Source: Paludibacterium yongneupense DSM 18731
Lineage (GTDB): Bacteria; Pseudomonadota; Gammaproteobacteria; Burkholderiales; Chromobacteriaceae
Direction of reading: 5' to 3'
Assembly (NCBI RefSeq): GCF_000422925.1
Contig: NZ_AUGZ01000008.1
Span: 1 to 64,000, forward strand
Length of the DNA: 64,000 nucleotides
A program made the translations under genes and the position numbers. The notes under the pieces are model-generated. The model saw nothing but the letters and a program-made list of their open reading frames with translations, searched no databases and had not been told where the DNA came from. Positions 39,409 to 49,606 of the stretch are shown in pieces. Position 1 is the first letter of the stretch, and each line of letters begins with the position of its first letter.

Positions 39409-40998
39409 ATGTCCGATTATCTGATGGAAATGAAGGGCATCGTCAAGGCGTTCGACGGTGTCCGCGCCCTGAATGGCATCGATATCAAGATCAAGGCCGG
39501 CGAGTGCATCGGTTTGTGCGGCGAGAACGGCGCAGGCAAGTCGACGCTCATGAAGGTGTTGTCGGCGGTTTACCCGTACGGTAGCTGGGAAGGGGAGATT
39601 CTGTGGGAGGGCAAGCCGCTGATGGCGAGTTCGGTGCGCGATACCGAGGCCGCGGGCATTGTGATCATCCACCAGGAATTGATGCTGGTCCCCGAGCTGT
39701 CGGTCGCCGAGAACATCTTCATGGGGCACGAGCTGACCTTGCCGGGCGGGAGGATGAATTATCCGGCCATGTACCGGCGCGCAAGCGAGCTGATGCAAGA
39801 GCTGAACATGCCGGATATCAACGTCGCCTTGCCGGTCATGAATTATGGCGGGGGCCACCAGCAGTTGGTCGAGATCGCCAAGGCGCTCAATAAAAAAGCC
39901 CGTTTGCTGATTCTCGACGAGCCGTCCTCATCATTGACCTCGTCCGAAATCGTCGTATTGCTCGGTATCATCCGCGACCTCAAGGCCAAAGGCGTGGCCT
40001 GCGTCTATATCTCGCACAAGCTCGATGAGGTGGCCGCCATCTGCGACACGGTCGCTGTCATCCGGGATGGCAGACACATCGCCACCACGCCGATGGACGA
40101 AATGAATATCGACCGCATCATCACCCAGATGGTCGGTCGCGAACTCACGGCCCTGTACCCGAAGCAGGAACACGCTATCGGCGAACGGGTGCTCGATGTC
40201 CGCCACGTCACCTGCTACGACGTCGACAATCCGCAGCGCAAGCGGGTCGACGACGTGTCCTTTTCCTTGCGCAAGGGCGAGATCCTGGGCATTGCCGGGC
40301 TCGTGGGCGCCGGGCGGACCGAGCTGGTCTCCGCGCTGTTCGGCTCCTACCCCGGCCGCTACGAGGCCGAGGTCTGGATCGAGGGCGAACGGGCCGATAC
40401 GCGCTCGCCGCGCAAGTCGATCCGGCAGGGCTTGTGCATGGTGCCCGAGGACAGAAAACGGCACGGCATCGTGCCCGATCTGAGTGTGGGGCAAAACATC
40501 ACGCTGGCCGTGCTGGACGATTTTTCGCGCTATACCCGCATCGATTCGGCCGCCGAGCTCAAAACCGTCGGCGATGAGATCGCGCGCCTGCAGTTGAAGA
40601 CGGCCAGCCCCCATCTGCCGATCACCAGCCTGTCCGGCGGCAATCAGCAAAAGGCGGTGCTCTCGAAAATGCTGCTGGCGCGGCCCAGGATCCTGATCCT
40701 GGACGAGCCGACGCGGGGGGTCGACGTCGGTGCCAAGGCCGAGATCTATCGCCTGATCGCCGAGCTGGCGCGGCAGGGGGTGGCCATTATCATGGTCTCA
40801 TCCGAAATGGCCGAGGTGCTCAGCATCTCGGACCGGGTCCTGGTCATGGGCGAAGGCGTCCTGCGCGGCAATTTCATCAATAAGGATCTGACCCAGGAAG
40901 CCGTCCTCGCTGCGGCCATCAATCCGCAGGCGCGGGCCGATGGCGACAGTCCCGCGAGCGATGCCGCGGGAGCGCATGAACACATGGAGTTCATATGA
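39409..40998 (+). CDS. xylG: D-xylose ABC transporter ATP-binding protein
   Basis: The duplicated ATPase of the xylose importer, about 529 residues. First domain: Walker [16 protein letters not shown], signature-like [16 protein letters not shown], Walker [13 protein letters not shown]. Second domain: [16 protein letters not shown] as its degenerate Walker [21 protein letters not shown] and [19 protein letters not shown]. The first-domain signature reads GGGHQQ where LSVGQQQ-type sequences are usual. The start is taken as [10 protein letters not shown]; an ATG 18 bases upstream (39391) is possible. Its end overlaps xylH by 4 bases. Confidence 0.95.
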   Translation: MSDYLMEMKGIVKAFDGVRALNGIDIKIKAGECIGLCGENGAGKSTLMKVLSAVYPYGSWEGEILWEGKPLMASSVRDTEAAGIVIIHQELMLVPELSVAENIFMGHELTLPGGRMNYPAMYRRASELMQELNMPDINVALPVMNYGGGHQQLVEIAKALNKKARLLILDEPSSSLTSSEIVVLLGIIRDLKAKGVACVYISHKLDEVAAICDTVAVIRDGRHIATTPMDEMNIDRIITQMVGRELTALYPKQEHAIGERVLDVRHVTCYDVDNPQRKRVDDVSFSLRKGEILGIAGLVGAGRTELVSALFGSYPGRYEAEVWIEGERADTRSPRKSIRQGLCMVPEDRKRHGIVPDLSVGQNITLAVLDDFSRYTRIDSAAELKTVGDEIARLQLKTASPHLPITSLSGGNQQKAVLSKMLLARPRILILDEPTRGVDVGAKAEIYRLIAELARQGVAIIMVSSEMAEVLSISDRVLVMGEGVLRGNFINKDLTQEAVLAAAINPQARADGDSPASDAAGAHEHMEFI

Positions 40999-42134
40999 AA
41001 AACATCAATTTCAAACAGCTGTTCAGCCAGTACAAGCTCATGGCGCTGCTGATCGCCATTGCCATCATCTGGGCCTTTTTCAGTTGGGAAACCGAGGGCG
41101 GTTTCGTGTCGGCGCGGAATCTGTCCAATCTGCTGCGCCAGATGTCGGTGACCGGCATTCTTGCCTGTGGCATGGTGCTCGTCATCATCGCCGGCGAGAT
41201 CGACCTGTCGGTGGGGTCTCTGCTCGGCTTGCTCGGCGGGGTGGCCGCGGTCCTGGACGTCACCCGCGGCATGCCGCTGCCGCTGAGCCTGAGCATCGTC
41301 ATGGTCATGGGCCTGGCGCTGGGTCTGTTCAATGGCTATCTGACCGCCTATCTGCGCATCCCTTCGTTCATCGTGGGGCTGGGCGGGATGCTGGCGTTTC
41401 GCGGGATCCTGCTCGGCGTGACCGGGGGCCAGACCATCGCACCGGTGTCCAGCGGCATGGTCTACCTCGGACAAGGCTACCTATCCGCCGGGGTCGGCAG
41501 CAGTGTGGGCATTGCCCTGTTCATGATCGCCGTCCTGCTGACCTGGCGCCAGCGTACCAACCGTGCGCAGCATGGTCTGCCTGTCGCGCCGATGTGGCGC
41601 GCCGTCGCCCGTATCCTGATCATCGGTCTCGTCCTCTCCGGTTTTGTCCGGACCTTGAACAGTTATGACGGCATCCCGGTTCCGGTATTGCTGCTGCTCG
41701 CCCTGCTCGGACTGTTTTCCTATATCGCTTCGCAAACCGTGTTCGGTCGCCGCATCTACTCCGTCGGCAGCAATATGGAAGCGACACGCCTGTCGGGGGT
41801 GAATGTGAAGGCGGTCAAGCTGTGGATCTTCGGCATCATGGGCACCATGTGCGCGCTGGCCGGGCTGGTCAATACGGCACGGCTCGCGGCCGGTTCGCCT
41901 TCGGCCGGCACCTCGGGCGAACTGGATGCCATCGCCGCCTGTTTCATCGGCGGCACCTCGATGCGCGGCGGTTCGGGTACGGTCTATGGCGCCCTGATCG
42001 GGGCGCTGGTGATGGCAAGCCTGGATAACGGCATGTCCATGCTCGATGTGGATACCTTCTGGCAGATGATCGTCAAGGGCAGCATCCTGATTCTGGCGGT
42101 GTGGGTGGATGTGAGCACGCGTTCCGGTCGCTGA
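40995..42134 (+). CDS. xylH: D-xylose ABC transporter permease
   Basis: The membrane subunit of the xylose importer, 379 residues and about ten hydrophobic segments, e.g. [36 protein letters not shown], and the permease loop [40 protein letters not shown] is the family's conserved segment. The ATG overlaps the xylG stop (ATGA), so the two are translationally coupled. Last gene of the operon. Confidence 0.96.
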   Translation: MKNINFKQLFSQYKLMALLIAIAIIWAFFSWETEGGFVSARNLSNLLRQMSVTGILACGMVLVIIAGEIDLSVGSLLGLLGGVAAVLDVTRGMPLPLSLSIVMVMGLALGLFNGYLTAYLRIPSFIVGLGGMLAFRGILLGVTGGQTIAPVSSGMVYLGQGYLSAGVGSSVGIALFMIAVLLTWRQRTNRAQHGLPVAPMWRAVARILIIGLVLSGFVRTLNSYDGIPVPVLLLLALLGLFSYIASQTVFGRRIYSVGSNMEATRLSGVNVKAVKLWIFGIMGTMCALAGLVNTARLAAGSPSAGTSGELDAIAACFIGGTSMRGGSGTVYGALIGALVMASLDNGMSMLDVDTFWQMIVKGSILILAVWVDVSTRSGR

Positions 42135-42238
42135 ATCGTCGTCCCGGCCGTCAGGAAAGGCGGCCTGGCGCGATTTCGACGTTCCGGACGCGCGCCGCCG
42201 CCAGCCGGGGGCTCCGGTTTGGAAAATATCGGCTCATG

Positions 42239-43432
42239 CTAATGGCTACGCGGACGCATGCTGAACAACAGACAGGTCAAAACAGCGCCGGTCAGGAACA
42301 GCCAGCGTGCCGCGTTCCAGTTGCCGCCGCCGTCGATCAGGGCGGCCAGCAGCAGTGGCCCGAGCAGTTGCCCGAGATTTGCCAGTAGCATGAAATAGCC
42401 TTGCAGTATGGCCAGCTGCACTGGACCTTGGCTCAGCCCGTGCGCCGAGGACAGTACGGCGGGCGGTAACGCCCCGCCCAGCAGCGATAGAGCGATGCAC
42501 AGTAGACAGGCGGCATCCGTCGCGACGCCGGGCCAGAAAGCGAGCAGGCCACAGAGGGCCATCAGTCCCAGCGTGCTGCAGACCAGTGCCTCGCGCCCGA
42601 TATTGCGGTGCAGCAGCCAGGCTCCAGCCAGATTGCCAGGAATGTTGACCACCACCGCCATGGCCGACAGCAGGGCGATGCGGCTGCCTGTCAGTCCCGA
42701 ACGCGCCTGCAGCATCGTCGGCAGCCAGACCAGGGTTGCCCATAACATCAGCGTGTACAGCATGAAGGCAAGCCCGTGACGCCAGACGGCAGACTGGCGC
42801 AGCACGCCCAGTCCGTTCCAGAAGCCATGCCCGCCTGCTGGCGCTGACAGACCGCCGGCCCGGTCGAACACCTCGCGGCAAGACCGCAGCAGGAGCAAGG
42901 CCAGCAGCTGGATAGCCATGAAAACCAGCCACGCCAGGCGCCAGCCCCCCAGCGTGGCAAGCCAGGGAGTCAGCAGCATGCCGACAGCCGCACCCAGCGG
43001 CAGGTTCAGCGCCCACAAGCTGAGCGCAAGCCGCTTGTCCTGATCGCTGCTTATGGCGCTGATCATGCTGGGCATGGACACGGAAACCAGCAGAAAGCCG
43101 ATGCCCTCGATGACACGCGACGCCAACAGCAGCCCCAGCCCGTGTGCGGGTAAGGCCAGAGCGGCGCCAAGCAGCAATGACACCAGACCGGCCACGCCGG
43201 TCTGCAATGCATTCCAGCGTGCCAGCAACAAACCCGGAAACAGGGCCAGCGCAATGGCCAGGCTATTGAAGGCCGATGCAATCCAGCCGCCTTGCACCAG
43301 ACTCAGCCCCATCTCGTCACGCAAGAGCCCGAGTACGGCGGGAACCTTGCCCAGACAAACCGCTCCGGAGGCGCCGGCAAAAACGGCGATCAGCAGAGTG
43401 GGCCAATGCGTCTTCTGCGCGATGCCGCTCAT
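42239..43432 (-). CDS. MFS transporter (CynX/NimT-like)
   Basis: A 397-residue major facilitator with about 12 predicted membrane segments. The conserved loop between helices 2 and 3 is degenerate (LLARWNALQTGVAG), and the middle loop after LRSCREVFDRAGG is short. The overall pattern (EMGLSLVQGGWIASAFNSLA at the start, VVVNIPGNLAGAWLLHRNIG in the second half) resembles the CynX/NimT branch of small-anion or drug exporters. The substrate cannot be stated. It is convergent with xylH, so it is not part of the xylose operon. Confidence 0.85.
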   Translation of the reverse strand: MSGIAQKTHWPTLLIAVFAGASGAVCLGKVPAVLGLLRDEMGLSLVQGGWIASAFNSLAIALALFPGLLLARWNALQTGVAGLVSLLLGAALALPAHGLGLLLASRVIEGIGFLLVSVSMPSMISAISSDQDKRLALSLWALNLPLGAAVGMLLTPWLATLGGWRLAWLVFMAIQLLALLLLRSCREVFDRAGGLSAPAGGHGFWNGLGVLRQSAVWRHGLAFMLYTLMLWATLVWLPTMLQARSGLTGSRIALLSAMAVVVNIPGNLAGAWLLHRNIGREALVCSTLGLMALCGLLAFWPGVATDAACLLCIALSLLGGALPPAVLSSAHGLSQGPVQLAILQGYFMLLANLGQLLGPLLLAALIDGGGNWNAARWLFLTGAVLTCLLFSMRPRSH

Positions 43433-43439
43433 GATGGTT

Positions 43440-43560
43440 CATGACCATTGTGCCGCCAGTCGTCATTCGATGGGCCGAATTCGCCGCGTTGACAGGCACG
43501 GATGCGATCATTGATTTGCTCACGGTTGTTCAGCGCGAAGGGGCCGTGCCTGACTCGTGG
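43440..43560 (-). pseudogene. Possible pirin-family C-terminal remnant
   Basis: A minus-strand frame of 120 residues (to 43791) ends with VRHGPFALNNREQINDRIRA followed by CQRGEFG, resembling the GPFVMNTREEI...YQxGxFG end of pirin-family proteins. The upstream part of that frame shows no cupin motif, so this is best read as the tail of a deleted pirin gene. The rest of 43433-43794 holds nothing else I can recognise. Confidence 0.4.
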
Positions 43561-43794
43561 CTCGTCTGGCGCCGGGTCGGGCAGCCGCACGGAATCATTT
43601 CTGGCCGCCGCGTGCCGTTGCAGGTTTTGGGCCTGTCCGGCCGCTGCAGGCAAGCCGAAGCCCAGGGTACGGCCGGACGTCGGCATATGGTCGCGCACCG
43701 GCGTCGAAATTTTCGATCGCGTGTTCATGGCTTCGTCCCGATGGCGGCCGGGCCAGGCGGTCTCAGTGTTCCTCGCGCCCTGGCGGCCCACGGC

Positions 43795-44520
43795 TTATTT
43801 CTTGCTGAAGCCACTCTGGATCTGCCATACCAGGGTGGCAAAAGGCATGTCCAGATCGGCATAGACTTCATTCGCCTTGGGGTCGACATTGCTGCGCAGC
43901 ATTTCCACTGCGGCAGTGGCATAGTCGGTCACCGGGACGCCGGCCCCCTGCAGGCGCTGCAGGCCGGCGGTGCGCTTGGCCTCATTGAAGGTTCCCGAGG
44001 CATCCAGCACCACGCGGGAGTCGTAGCCGGCGGCCTTGGCCGACAAGGCCGGGAAGCCGGCGCAAATTTCCAGGGACACCCCGGCGATGATGATCTGTTT
44101 GCGGCCCGTCTTTTCGATCGCAGAGCGGACTTCGGGGTCTTCCCAGGCATTGATCACGGTGCGGCTGATCACGCGCACGCCAGGCAAGGCTGCTGTCAGT
44201 TCCGGCATCGTGGGTCCCCACATGCCATCCGGCATGGTGGCCGTAACGATCACCGGCACGCCAAGACTGCGCGCAGCCTTGGCCAGCGCGACGACATTGT
44301 GTTTGAGATCTCCAACCGTGGTGTCGCGTACGCCGCTGATCAGGCCCACCTGATGATCGACCAGTAGCAGCACGGCTTTGTCACGCGACAGCATATCGAG
44401 ATACGCATTTTTCTCGGTGCGCTCGGGGGCGGCGGCGGCGGCCGGCATTGCCGCCACTGCAACGGCAGACAGGGCGACGAGGCCGAGCAGGGCGGGGCGT
44501 ACTCGTTGACTGATTTTCAT
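43795..44520 (-). CDS. Secreted isochorismatase-family hydrolase (YcaC-like)
   Basis: A 241-residue cysteine hydrolase of the isochorismatase superfamily. An N-terminal signal peptide (VRPALLGLVALSAVAVAAMP, then AAAAA) precedes the domain. Catalytic residues are visible: aspartate in LLLVDHQVGLISGV, lysine near the SRTVINAWEDPEV region is less clear, and cysteine in IIAGVSLEICAGFPALSAKA. YcaC-type proteins are octameric hydrolases of unknown substrate; export is unusual for the family. The ATG at 44518-44520 is chosen because it begins the signal peptide. Confidence 0.85.
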   Translation of the reverse strand: MKISQRVRPALLGLVALSAVAVAAMPAAAAAPERTEKNAYLDMLSRDKAVLLLVDHQVGLISGVRDTTVGDLKHNVVALAKAARSLGVPVIVTATMPDGMWGPTMPELTAALPGVRVISRTVINAWEDPEVRSAIEKTGRKQIIIAGVSLEICAGFPALSAKAAGYDSRVVLDASGTFNEAKRTAGLQRLQGAGVPVTDYATAAVEMLRSNVDPKANEVYADLDMPFATLVWQIQSGFSKK

Positions 44521-45101
44521 GGTTCTGTCCTTGGGGTAAATGGATTGCGCAAATGGGCGGCGGCAGGTGGGGTATTCATGGCCTGATTGCAAGGGGATGT
44601 TATGACTAAGGCCGGGGCGGTGAAAATACAGGAAAATCCCTATTCATCGCTCAAATCCGGTATAAATTCAGTCAAGATGACGTAAGATTTTGGCCAGGGA
44701 CGTCTGCTCCGGTTTCCGCTTGCCGCCTCCGCCGTCAGTGCCGCGCGCCAGGCAAACGCTACCCGGGATGCGCCTGGCTGGCGTCAGATCCACGGGGGGG
44801 CACTACCCCCGTCTCTCTCTCTTTCGATGATGGCGCCCGCCATGCGGGGGCCTCCGATTCGGCTACTGGCGGGGATGGCGCTTCTGGCGCTCGCGCAAGT
44901 CGCCCGGTCGGGTTTCGGCCTGCCCGGTGCGCACGGGTTCGGCGAAATGGCCCGTGCCTTCTCCCTGGCGCCCGGCTGTGACGGCCGCGCTCCCTCCGGG
45001 TTGTCGGTCGATATGCCTACTGCAATGGAATGCTGGCGGCTGCGCCGTGATTTGGCCGCTTTCAGGTGATCGGCTATGGCCCGCGTCGCCGGTCTTGCTA
45101 T
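44521..45101. other. Gene-poor region between isochorismatase-like and Rrf2 genes
   Basis: No convincing gene was found. It contains GGGGG-CACTA-CCCCC followed by a CT repeat near 44795-44822, which could form a hairpin. An 80-residue frame at 44827-45069 has no recognisable domain. The promoter of the isochorismatase-like gene must lie at its left end. Confidence 0.4.
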
Positions 45102-45122
45102 GTGTAACAGAGTCTGTTACAC
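45102..45122. promoter_or_regulatory. 21-bp perfect palindrome, candidate Rrf2-regulator operator 1
   Basis: The arms GTGTAACAGA and TCTGTTACAC flank a single G. It lies about 100 bases upstream of the Rrf2-family gene. A related 21-bp copy at 45710-45730 matches at 16 of 21 positions, including both outer ends. Confidence 0.7.
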
Positions 45123-45221
45123 TGTTGCACAGTAACCGCCCGCCTGAACCGGGCAGGTGGCAGCACACATGACGCGGGGGAGCCGGCTTGCCGGCATGCC
45201 CCCGGGCCGGAGACCCCGCAG

Positions 45222-45650
45222 GTGTCGACATCTACTCGTTTCGCCGTGGCGATACATATTTTGACCAGCCTCACCTTGCGCGAGGGGCAGGCGGTGCGTT
45301 CGGAAGACATCGCCCACAGCGTGAACACCAACCCGACCGTGGTGCGCCGTATTCTCGGTGCACTGGCAAGCGCCGGGTTGACCCAGGCGCAGCTCGGGGT
45401 GGGCGGCGGAGCCTTGCTTGCCAGGCCGGCCGGGCAGATAACGCTGCTGGATATCTACCGTGCGGTAGAAGAACCGCCGTATTTCGCGCTGCACCGTGTG
45501 CCGCCGAATCCGGCCTGCCATATCGGGAATCGCATCACGCCAGTGCTGGAGCAGGAATTCGCCCGCCTGAGCCGCGATCTCGAACTGTCGCTCGGGCAGA
45601 CCACCATGGCCGATATTGCCTCGCGGGTCGAAGAGCGTCGCGGCGCGTGA
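45222..45650 (+). CDS. Rrf2-family transcriptional regulator (single-cysteine type)
   Basis: A 142-residue winged-helix regulator. The pattern STRFAVAIHILTSLTLREGQ, then EDIAHSVNTNPTVVRRILGA and LARPAGQITLLDIYRAVEE is typical of Rrf2/YwnA-like proteins. Only one cysteine (in NPACHIGNR) is present, so the three-cysteine Fe-S cluster of IscR or NsrR is absent; a redox thiol or small-molecule signal is more likely. The start is a GTG at 45222. Two matching palindromes flank the gene, suggesting autoregulation and control of the downstream EF-G gene. Confidence 0.88.
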   Translation: MSTSTRFAVAIHILTSLTLREGQAVRSEDIAHSVNTNPTVVRRILGALASAGLTQAQLGVGGGALLARPAGQITLLDIYRAVEEPPYFALHRVPPNPACHIGNRITPVLEQEFARLSRDLELSLGQTTMADIASRVEERRGA

Positions 45651-45709
45651 GTCGCCGCCGGTCCGCTGGTGTCGGCTGGCGTGGACCGGACGGTTTTTTT
45701 GAGGGTAGT

Positions 45710-45730
45710 GTGTATTTGTGTTTGTTACAC
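45710..45730. promoter_or_regulatory. 21-bp imperfect palindrome, candidate Rrf2-regulator operator 2
   Basis: It shares GTGTA at the left and GTTACAC at the right with operator 1 (16 of 21 positions). It sits between the Rrf2 gene and the EF-G gene. Confidence 0.6.
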
Positions 45731-45976
45731 GATTACTTTTGTCATGTCACCGCCGAAGCGGCCGCAATCAGTGGCGGCCAAAACGGCAACCAGCACGTAT
45801 TGTTAAAGGAACTCCGATGCACGATGACGCCATCGCACAGCACGCGCGGCCGGGCCGCGCAGACGCAAACCGCTTGAGGATTGCGCCAGGCACGCCGACA
45901 CCGCCTCACGGAGGCGGGCGGCACAGATGAATTGAATACCCCGGATCCGGTATCCGGACCCCTGGAGACACCCATC
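45731..45976 (+). other. 246-base leader upstream of the second EF-G gene
   Basis: A long untranslated stretch between candidate operator 2 and the EF-G start. It contains a possible small frame (ATG at 45817, 37 codons, behind AAAGGAAC, ending TGA near 45930) with no recognisable domain. GC-rich inverted segments (CGGCCGGGCCG) could fold. Whether it acts as an attenuator or leader peptide cannot be decided by eye. Confidence 0.35.
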
Positions 45977-48076
45977 ATGGATCGTAAAACACCACTCGAC
46001 CGTTACCGCAATATTGGCATCAGTGCTCACATCGACGCAGGCAAGACCACGACGACAGAGCGCATCCTGTTCTACACCGGCGTCACGCACAAGATAGGCG
46101 AAGTGCATGAGGGCGCCGCCGCCATGGACTGGATGGAGCAGGAGCAGGAACGCGGCATAACGATCACCTCGGCCGCCACCACGGTTTTCTGGCGTGGCAT
46201 GGCAGGCAATCGGGCCGAGCATCACATCAATATCATCGACACGCCCGGGCACGTCGACTTCACGATCGAAGTCGAACGCTCGATGCGCGTGCTCGATGGT
46301 GCGGTGATGGTGTACGACGCCGTGGGTGGGGTTCAGCCGCAGTCGGAAACCGTCTGGCGGCAGGCCAATAAATACGCGGTACCGCGTCTCGCCTTCGTCA
46401 ACAAGATGGATCGCGTCGGCGCCGATTTTTTCCGGGTGCAGGCGCAAATCGAAGAACGTCTGCATGGCAAGGCGGTGCCGGTCCAGATACCGCTTGGCGC
46501 GGAAGAAGACTTTCACGGCGTGATCGATCTGGTGACGATGCGCGCGATCGTCTGGGACGATGCGAGCAAGGGCGTGCGCTTCAGCTATGAGGCGATTCCC
46601 GCCGATCTCATGCCGACCGCGCAGCTGTGGCGCGAGCGGATGGTAGAGGCTGCCGCCGACGGCAGTCGCGAGCTGCTGGATAAATACCTGGACGGTCAGG
46701 CGCTGAGCGAAGACGAAATCAGGCGCGGCCTGCGTGCGCGCACGGTGCGCAACGAGATCGTGCCCATGCTGGCCGGCAGTGCCTTCAAGAACAAGGGGGT
46801 GCAGGCTTTGCTGGATGCGGTGCTCGACTATCTGCCTTCGCCGCTCGATGTGCCGGCGGTCGGCGGCCACGATGAAGACGATCAGCCGGTCCTGCGCCAT
46901 CCGGGCGATGACGAGCCGTTTGCCGCGCTGGCGTTCAAGATCATGACCGATCCCTTCGTCGGCCAGCTGACGTTCTTCCGCGTCTATTCCGGCGTGGTGA
47001 AGTCGGGCGATATCTTGTTCAATCCGCTCAAGTCGCAAAAGGAAAGGCTGGGCCGCATCCTGCTGATGCATGCCAACGAACGCACGGAGATCAAGGAAGT
47101 GCGCGCCGGCGATATCGCGGCTGCCGTCGGGCTGAAAAGCGTGACGACCGGTGACACCTTGTGCGCGCCCGAGCATGTGATCGTGCTGGAAAAGATGAAC
47201 TTCCCGGAACCGGTGATCGCGCAGGCGCTGGAGCCGAAGAGCAAGGCCGACCAGGAAAAGATGGGGGTTGCCCTGAACCGTCTGGCACAGGAGGATCCGT
47301 CCTTCCGCGTCCATACCGATCAGGAGTCGGGGCAGACCATCATCGCGGGCATGGGCGAGTTGCACCTGGAAATCCTCGTCGATCGCATGCGGCGCGAGTT
47401 TGGCGTGGAGGCCAATGTCGGCAAGCCGCAAGTGGCCTATCGCGAGACGCTGGGTCAGGCGGTGGCGGAGGTCGAAGGCAAATTCATCAAGCAGACCGGC
47501 GGCAAGGGCCAGTACGGCCATGTGCTGCTGAAACTGGAGCCGCTGGCTGCAGGCAAGGGGTATGAGTTTGTCGATGCCATCAAGGGAGGCGTGGTGCCGC
47601 GCGAGTTCATTCCCGCCGTGGACAAGGGCGTGCGCGAGTCGCTGCAGAACGGCGTGCTGGCCGGTTATCCGGTCGTGGACGTGCGGGTGACGCTGACTTT
47701 CGGTTCCTACCATGATGTGGACTCGAACGAGAACGCCTTCCGCATGGCCGGATCGATGGCTTTCAAGGAAGGCATGCGTCGCGGCGCCCCGCAGTTGCTG
47801 GAACCGATCATGCAGGTCGAAGTGGAAACGCCCGAGGTTTTTCTCGGCAATGTGGTCGGCGACCTCAATACGCGGCGCGGTTCGATCCAGGGCATGGATG
47901 ATATCCCGGGCGGGGTCAAACAGCTGCGCGCGCTGATGCCGCTGGCCGAGATGTTCGGTTATTCCACCACGCTGCGCTCGATGACCCAGGGGCGTGCGAC
48001 TTACACGATGGAGTTCAAACACTACGCCGCGGTGCCGAAGGCTGTGCTCGCACAGGTACAAAGCAGCGCACGCTGA
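45977..48076 (+). CDS. fusA: Elongation factor G, stand-alone second copy
   Basis: A full-length 699-residue translational GTPase with all EF-G domains. G1 AHIDAGKT is at residues 17-24, then [22 protein letters not shown] and NKMD. Domain IV has GGKGQYGHV and the C-terminal domain has [20 protein letters not shown]. All GTPase motifs are intact, so it should be functional. It is not in a str operon (no rpsL, rpsG or tuf nearby), so it is probably a duplicate specialised by its own regulation. The ATG at 45977 follows CTGGAGA. A strong terminator follows. Confidence 0.93.
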   Translation: MDRKTPLDRYRNIGISAHIDAGKTTTTERILFYTGVTHKIGEVHEGAAAMDWMEQEQERGITITSAATTVFWRGMAGNRAEHHINIIDTPGHVDFTIEVERSMRVLDGAVMVYDAVGGVQPQSETVWRQANKYAVPRLAFVNKMDRVGADFFRVQAQIEERLHGKAVPVQIPLGAEEDFHGVIDLVTMRAIVWDDASKGVRFSYEAIPADLMPTAQLWRERMVEAAADGSRELLDKYLDGQALSEDEIRRGLRARTVRNEIVPMLAGSAFKNKGVQALLDAVLDYLPSPLDVPAVGGHDEDDQPVLRHPGDDEPFAALAFKIMTDPFVGQLTFFRVYSGVVKSGDILFNPLKSQKERLGRILLMHANERTEIKEVRAGDIAAAVGLKSVTTGDTLCAPEHVIVLEKMNFPEPVIAQALEPKSKADQEKMGVALNRLAQEDPSFRVHTDQESGQTIIAGMGELHLEILVDRMRREFGVEANVGKPQVAYRETLGQAVAEVEGKFIKQTGGKGQYGHVLLKLEPLAAGKGYEFVDAIKGGVVPREFIPAVDKGVRESLQNGVLAGYPVVDVRVTLTFGSYHDVDSNENAFRMAGSMAFKEGMRRGAPQLLEPIMQVEVETPEVFLGNVVGDLNTRRGSIQGMDDIPGGVKQLRALMPLAEMFGYSTTLRSMTQGRATYTMEFKHYAAVPKAVLAQVQSSAR

Positions 48077-48100
48077 GTGCCGAACGAAGCATGGCGCCGA

Positions 48101-48131
48101 ACCCGCCCGCATACTGCGGGCGGGTTTTTTT
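48101..48131 (+). terminator. Intrinsic terminator of the EF-G gene
   Basis: ACCCGCCCGC and GCGGGCGGGT form a 10-bp stem around ATACT, followed by seven T residues. It ends at the stop codon of the convergent oxidoreductase gene. Confidence 0.92.
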
Positions 48132-49546
48132 CATGGCGCCGGCACCGGCGGTTCCATCAGTCTTTCCATCGCATCTGCCCAGTGTTGCGACAGCCGCCGC
48201 AGCCAAGGCGGGGTGGCGGGCCGGCTCAGCAGGAAATCCTCCACGGCGAAACTGCGGCTGATCGCATGGTAGGCGAGCCAGCGCAGCGGCTCCGGTTCCC
48301 AGTTTCGCAGTGCGTCCGCCGGCACGACCCAGGGCTGGCGCACTAGCCGGCTGTCGCGCCCCAGTATCAGATCGGCCAGCGTTCTGCCGGCCAGATTGCT
48401 CGCGCCGACGCCTTCGCCACCATATCCGCCGGCCCAGGCGAGGCGGCGCTCCGGGTCGCAGACCATATGCGGGTGAAACTCGCGCGCCACCCCGAGATTC
48501 CCGCCCCAGGCATGGGTGATGCGTGCGCCTGCCAGCGGCGGAAACAAGTCGACCAGCAGGCGCCGGCGTTGCTCGACCTCGTCCGGCGTCAGGACGAAGT
48601 CCTGACGCAGCCTGCCGCCATAGCGATAACCGCCGCGCGCGCCAAAGACCATGCGGTTGTCGGCGGTGCGCTGGCCATAGCTGACCAGGCGGCTGCTTTC
48701 GCTGAACGCTTGTCCCTGCTCGAGTCCGATCTGCCGCCAGAGCCCGGGCGGCAGGGGTTCGGTCGCAATCATCAGACTCTGCACTGCCAGCTGGCAGCGG
48801 GCAAGCGGCGGCAAGCCGATGGCATGGGCCTCGATGGCCGGAACGATCCAGTCCGCGCGCAGCATGCCTGCCGGAGTCCGCACGCAAGCCGGGGTCAGTT
48901 CCAGGGCCGGGCTGTGTTCGTACAGATCCACCCCGAGCCGCTCGAGACAGGTCGCCAGCCCGCGCACCAGCCGGGCCGGGTGAATCGTGGCCAGATGCGC
49001 AAAGTGCACCGCACCGTAGGCGCCGGCGATATGCAGCTGTTGCGCGAGCTCGGCCGGATCGAGCCAGGCGTAATCGCTCGTGCCGTGCCCGGCCCGGTGC
49101 CAGTCGTCCAGCTGCCGGCGCAGGCGCGTTTGCTGTTCCGGGTAGCGGGCGGCGCAATAGAGGCCGCCGCCCTTGCGGAAGTCGCAGGCGATCGCTTCGC
49201 GCGCCACGACCCGCCCGACCTCGTCCGGGATGTCCTGCAGCAGCACGCGGCTTTCCTTGCGCTGTTGTGCTTCCAGCCTGGCCAGCAACCTGTCTTCGCC
49301 GGCCAGTTCGCCTATCAGCCAGCCGCCGTTGCGGCCGGATGCGCCAAATCCGGCGATCTGTGCTTCCACTACGGCGACGCGCAACTGCGGCGCCTGCCGT
49401 TTCAGGTAGTAGGCCGTCCATAAGCCGGTGTAACCGGCGCCTATGATGGCGACGTCGACCTCGCGCTCGCCGCTGAGCGGCGCCCGCGCCGGCGGCGGGG
49501 CGCCGAGCTGGTCCATCCACAGGCTGACGGGGGGGAATGCGGTCAT
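48131..49546 (-). CDS. FAD-dependent amine/amino acid oxidoreductase (DAO, PuuB-like)
   Basis: A 471-residue flavoprotein of the D-amino-acid-oxidase fold. The dinucleotide-binding motif VDVAIIGAGYTGLWTAYYLK is near residue 30, followed by EAQIAGFGASGRNGGWLIGE; the C-terminal GGYGGEGVGASNLAGRTLAD closes the FAD site. The FGASGRNGG wording is that of gamma-glutamylputrescine oxidase and related amine oxidases, but no other puu genes are nearby. It lies 60 bases downstream of the NTF2-AraC regulator on the same strand and may be controlled by it. Confidence 0.88.
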   Translation of the reverse strand: MTAFPPVSLWMDQLGAPPPARAPLSGEREVDVAIIGAGYTGLWTAYYLKRQAPQLRVAVVEAQIAGFGASGRNGGWLIGELAGEDRLLARLEAQQRKESRVLLQDIPDEVGRVVAREAIACDFRKGGGLYCAARYPEQQTRLRRQLDDWHRAGHGTSDYAWLDPAELAQQLHIAGAYGAVHFAHLATIHPARLVRGLATCLERLGVDLYEHSPALELTPACVRTPAGMLRADWIVPAIEAHAIGLPPLARCQLAVQSLMIATEPLPPGLWRQIGLEQGQAFSESSRLVSYGQRTADNRMVFGARGGYRYGGRLRQDFVLTPDEVEQRRRLLVDLFPPLAGARITHAWGGNLGVAREFHPHMVCDPERRLAWAGGYGGEGVGASNLAGRTLADLILGRDSRLVRQPWVVPADALRNWEPEPLRWLAYHAISRSFAVEDFLLSRPATPPWLRRLSQHWADAMERLMEPPVPAP

Positions 49547-49606
49547 GTGGAACCTCCTGCGCAGGGTCGGGCTGGCACCGGCAGGCGCCGGTACTCCGCC
49601 GCCAGA

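Noticed and set aside
44827-45069. 80-codon frame with a hydrophobic start
   Set aside because: No ribosome binding site, no recognisable domain and no evidence beyond chance in GC-rich DNA.
48015-49520. 501-codon minus-strand frame beside the FAD oxidoreductase
   Set aside because: It is the same region in a shifted frame, arginine/alanine-rich without motifs. The 48131-49546 frame has clear FAD-binding signatures.
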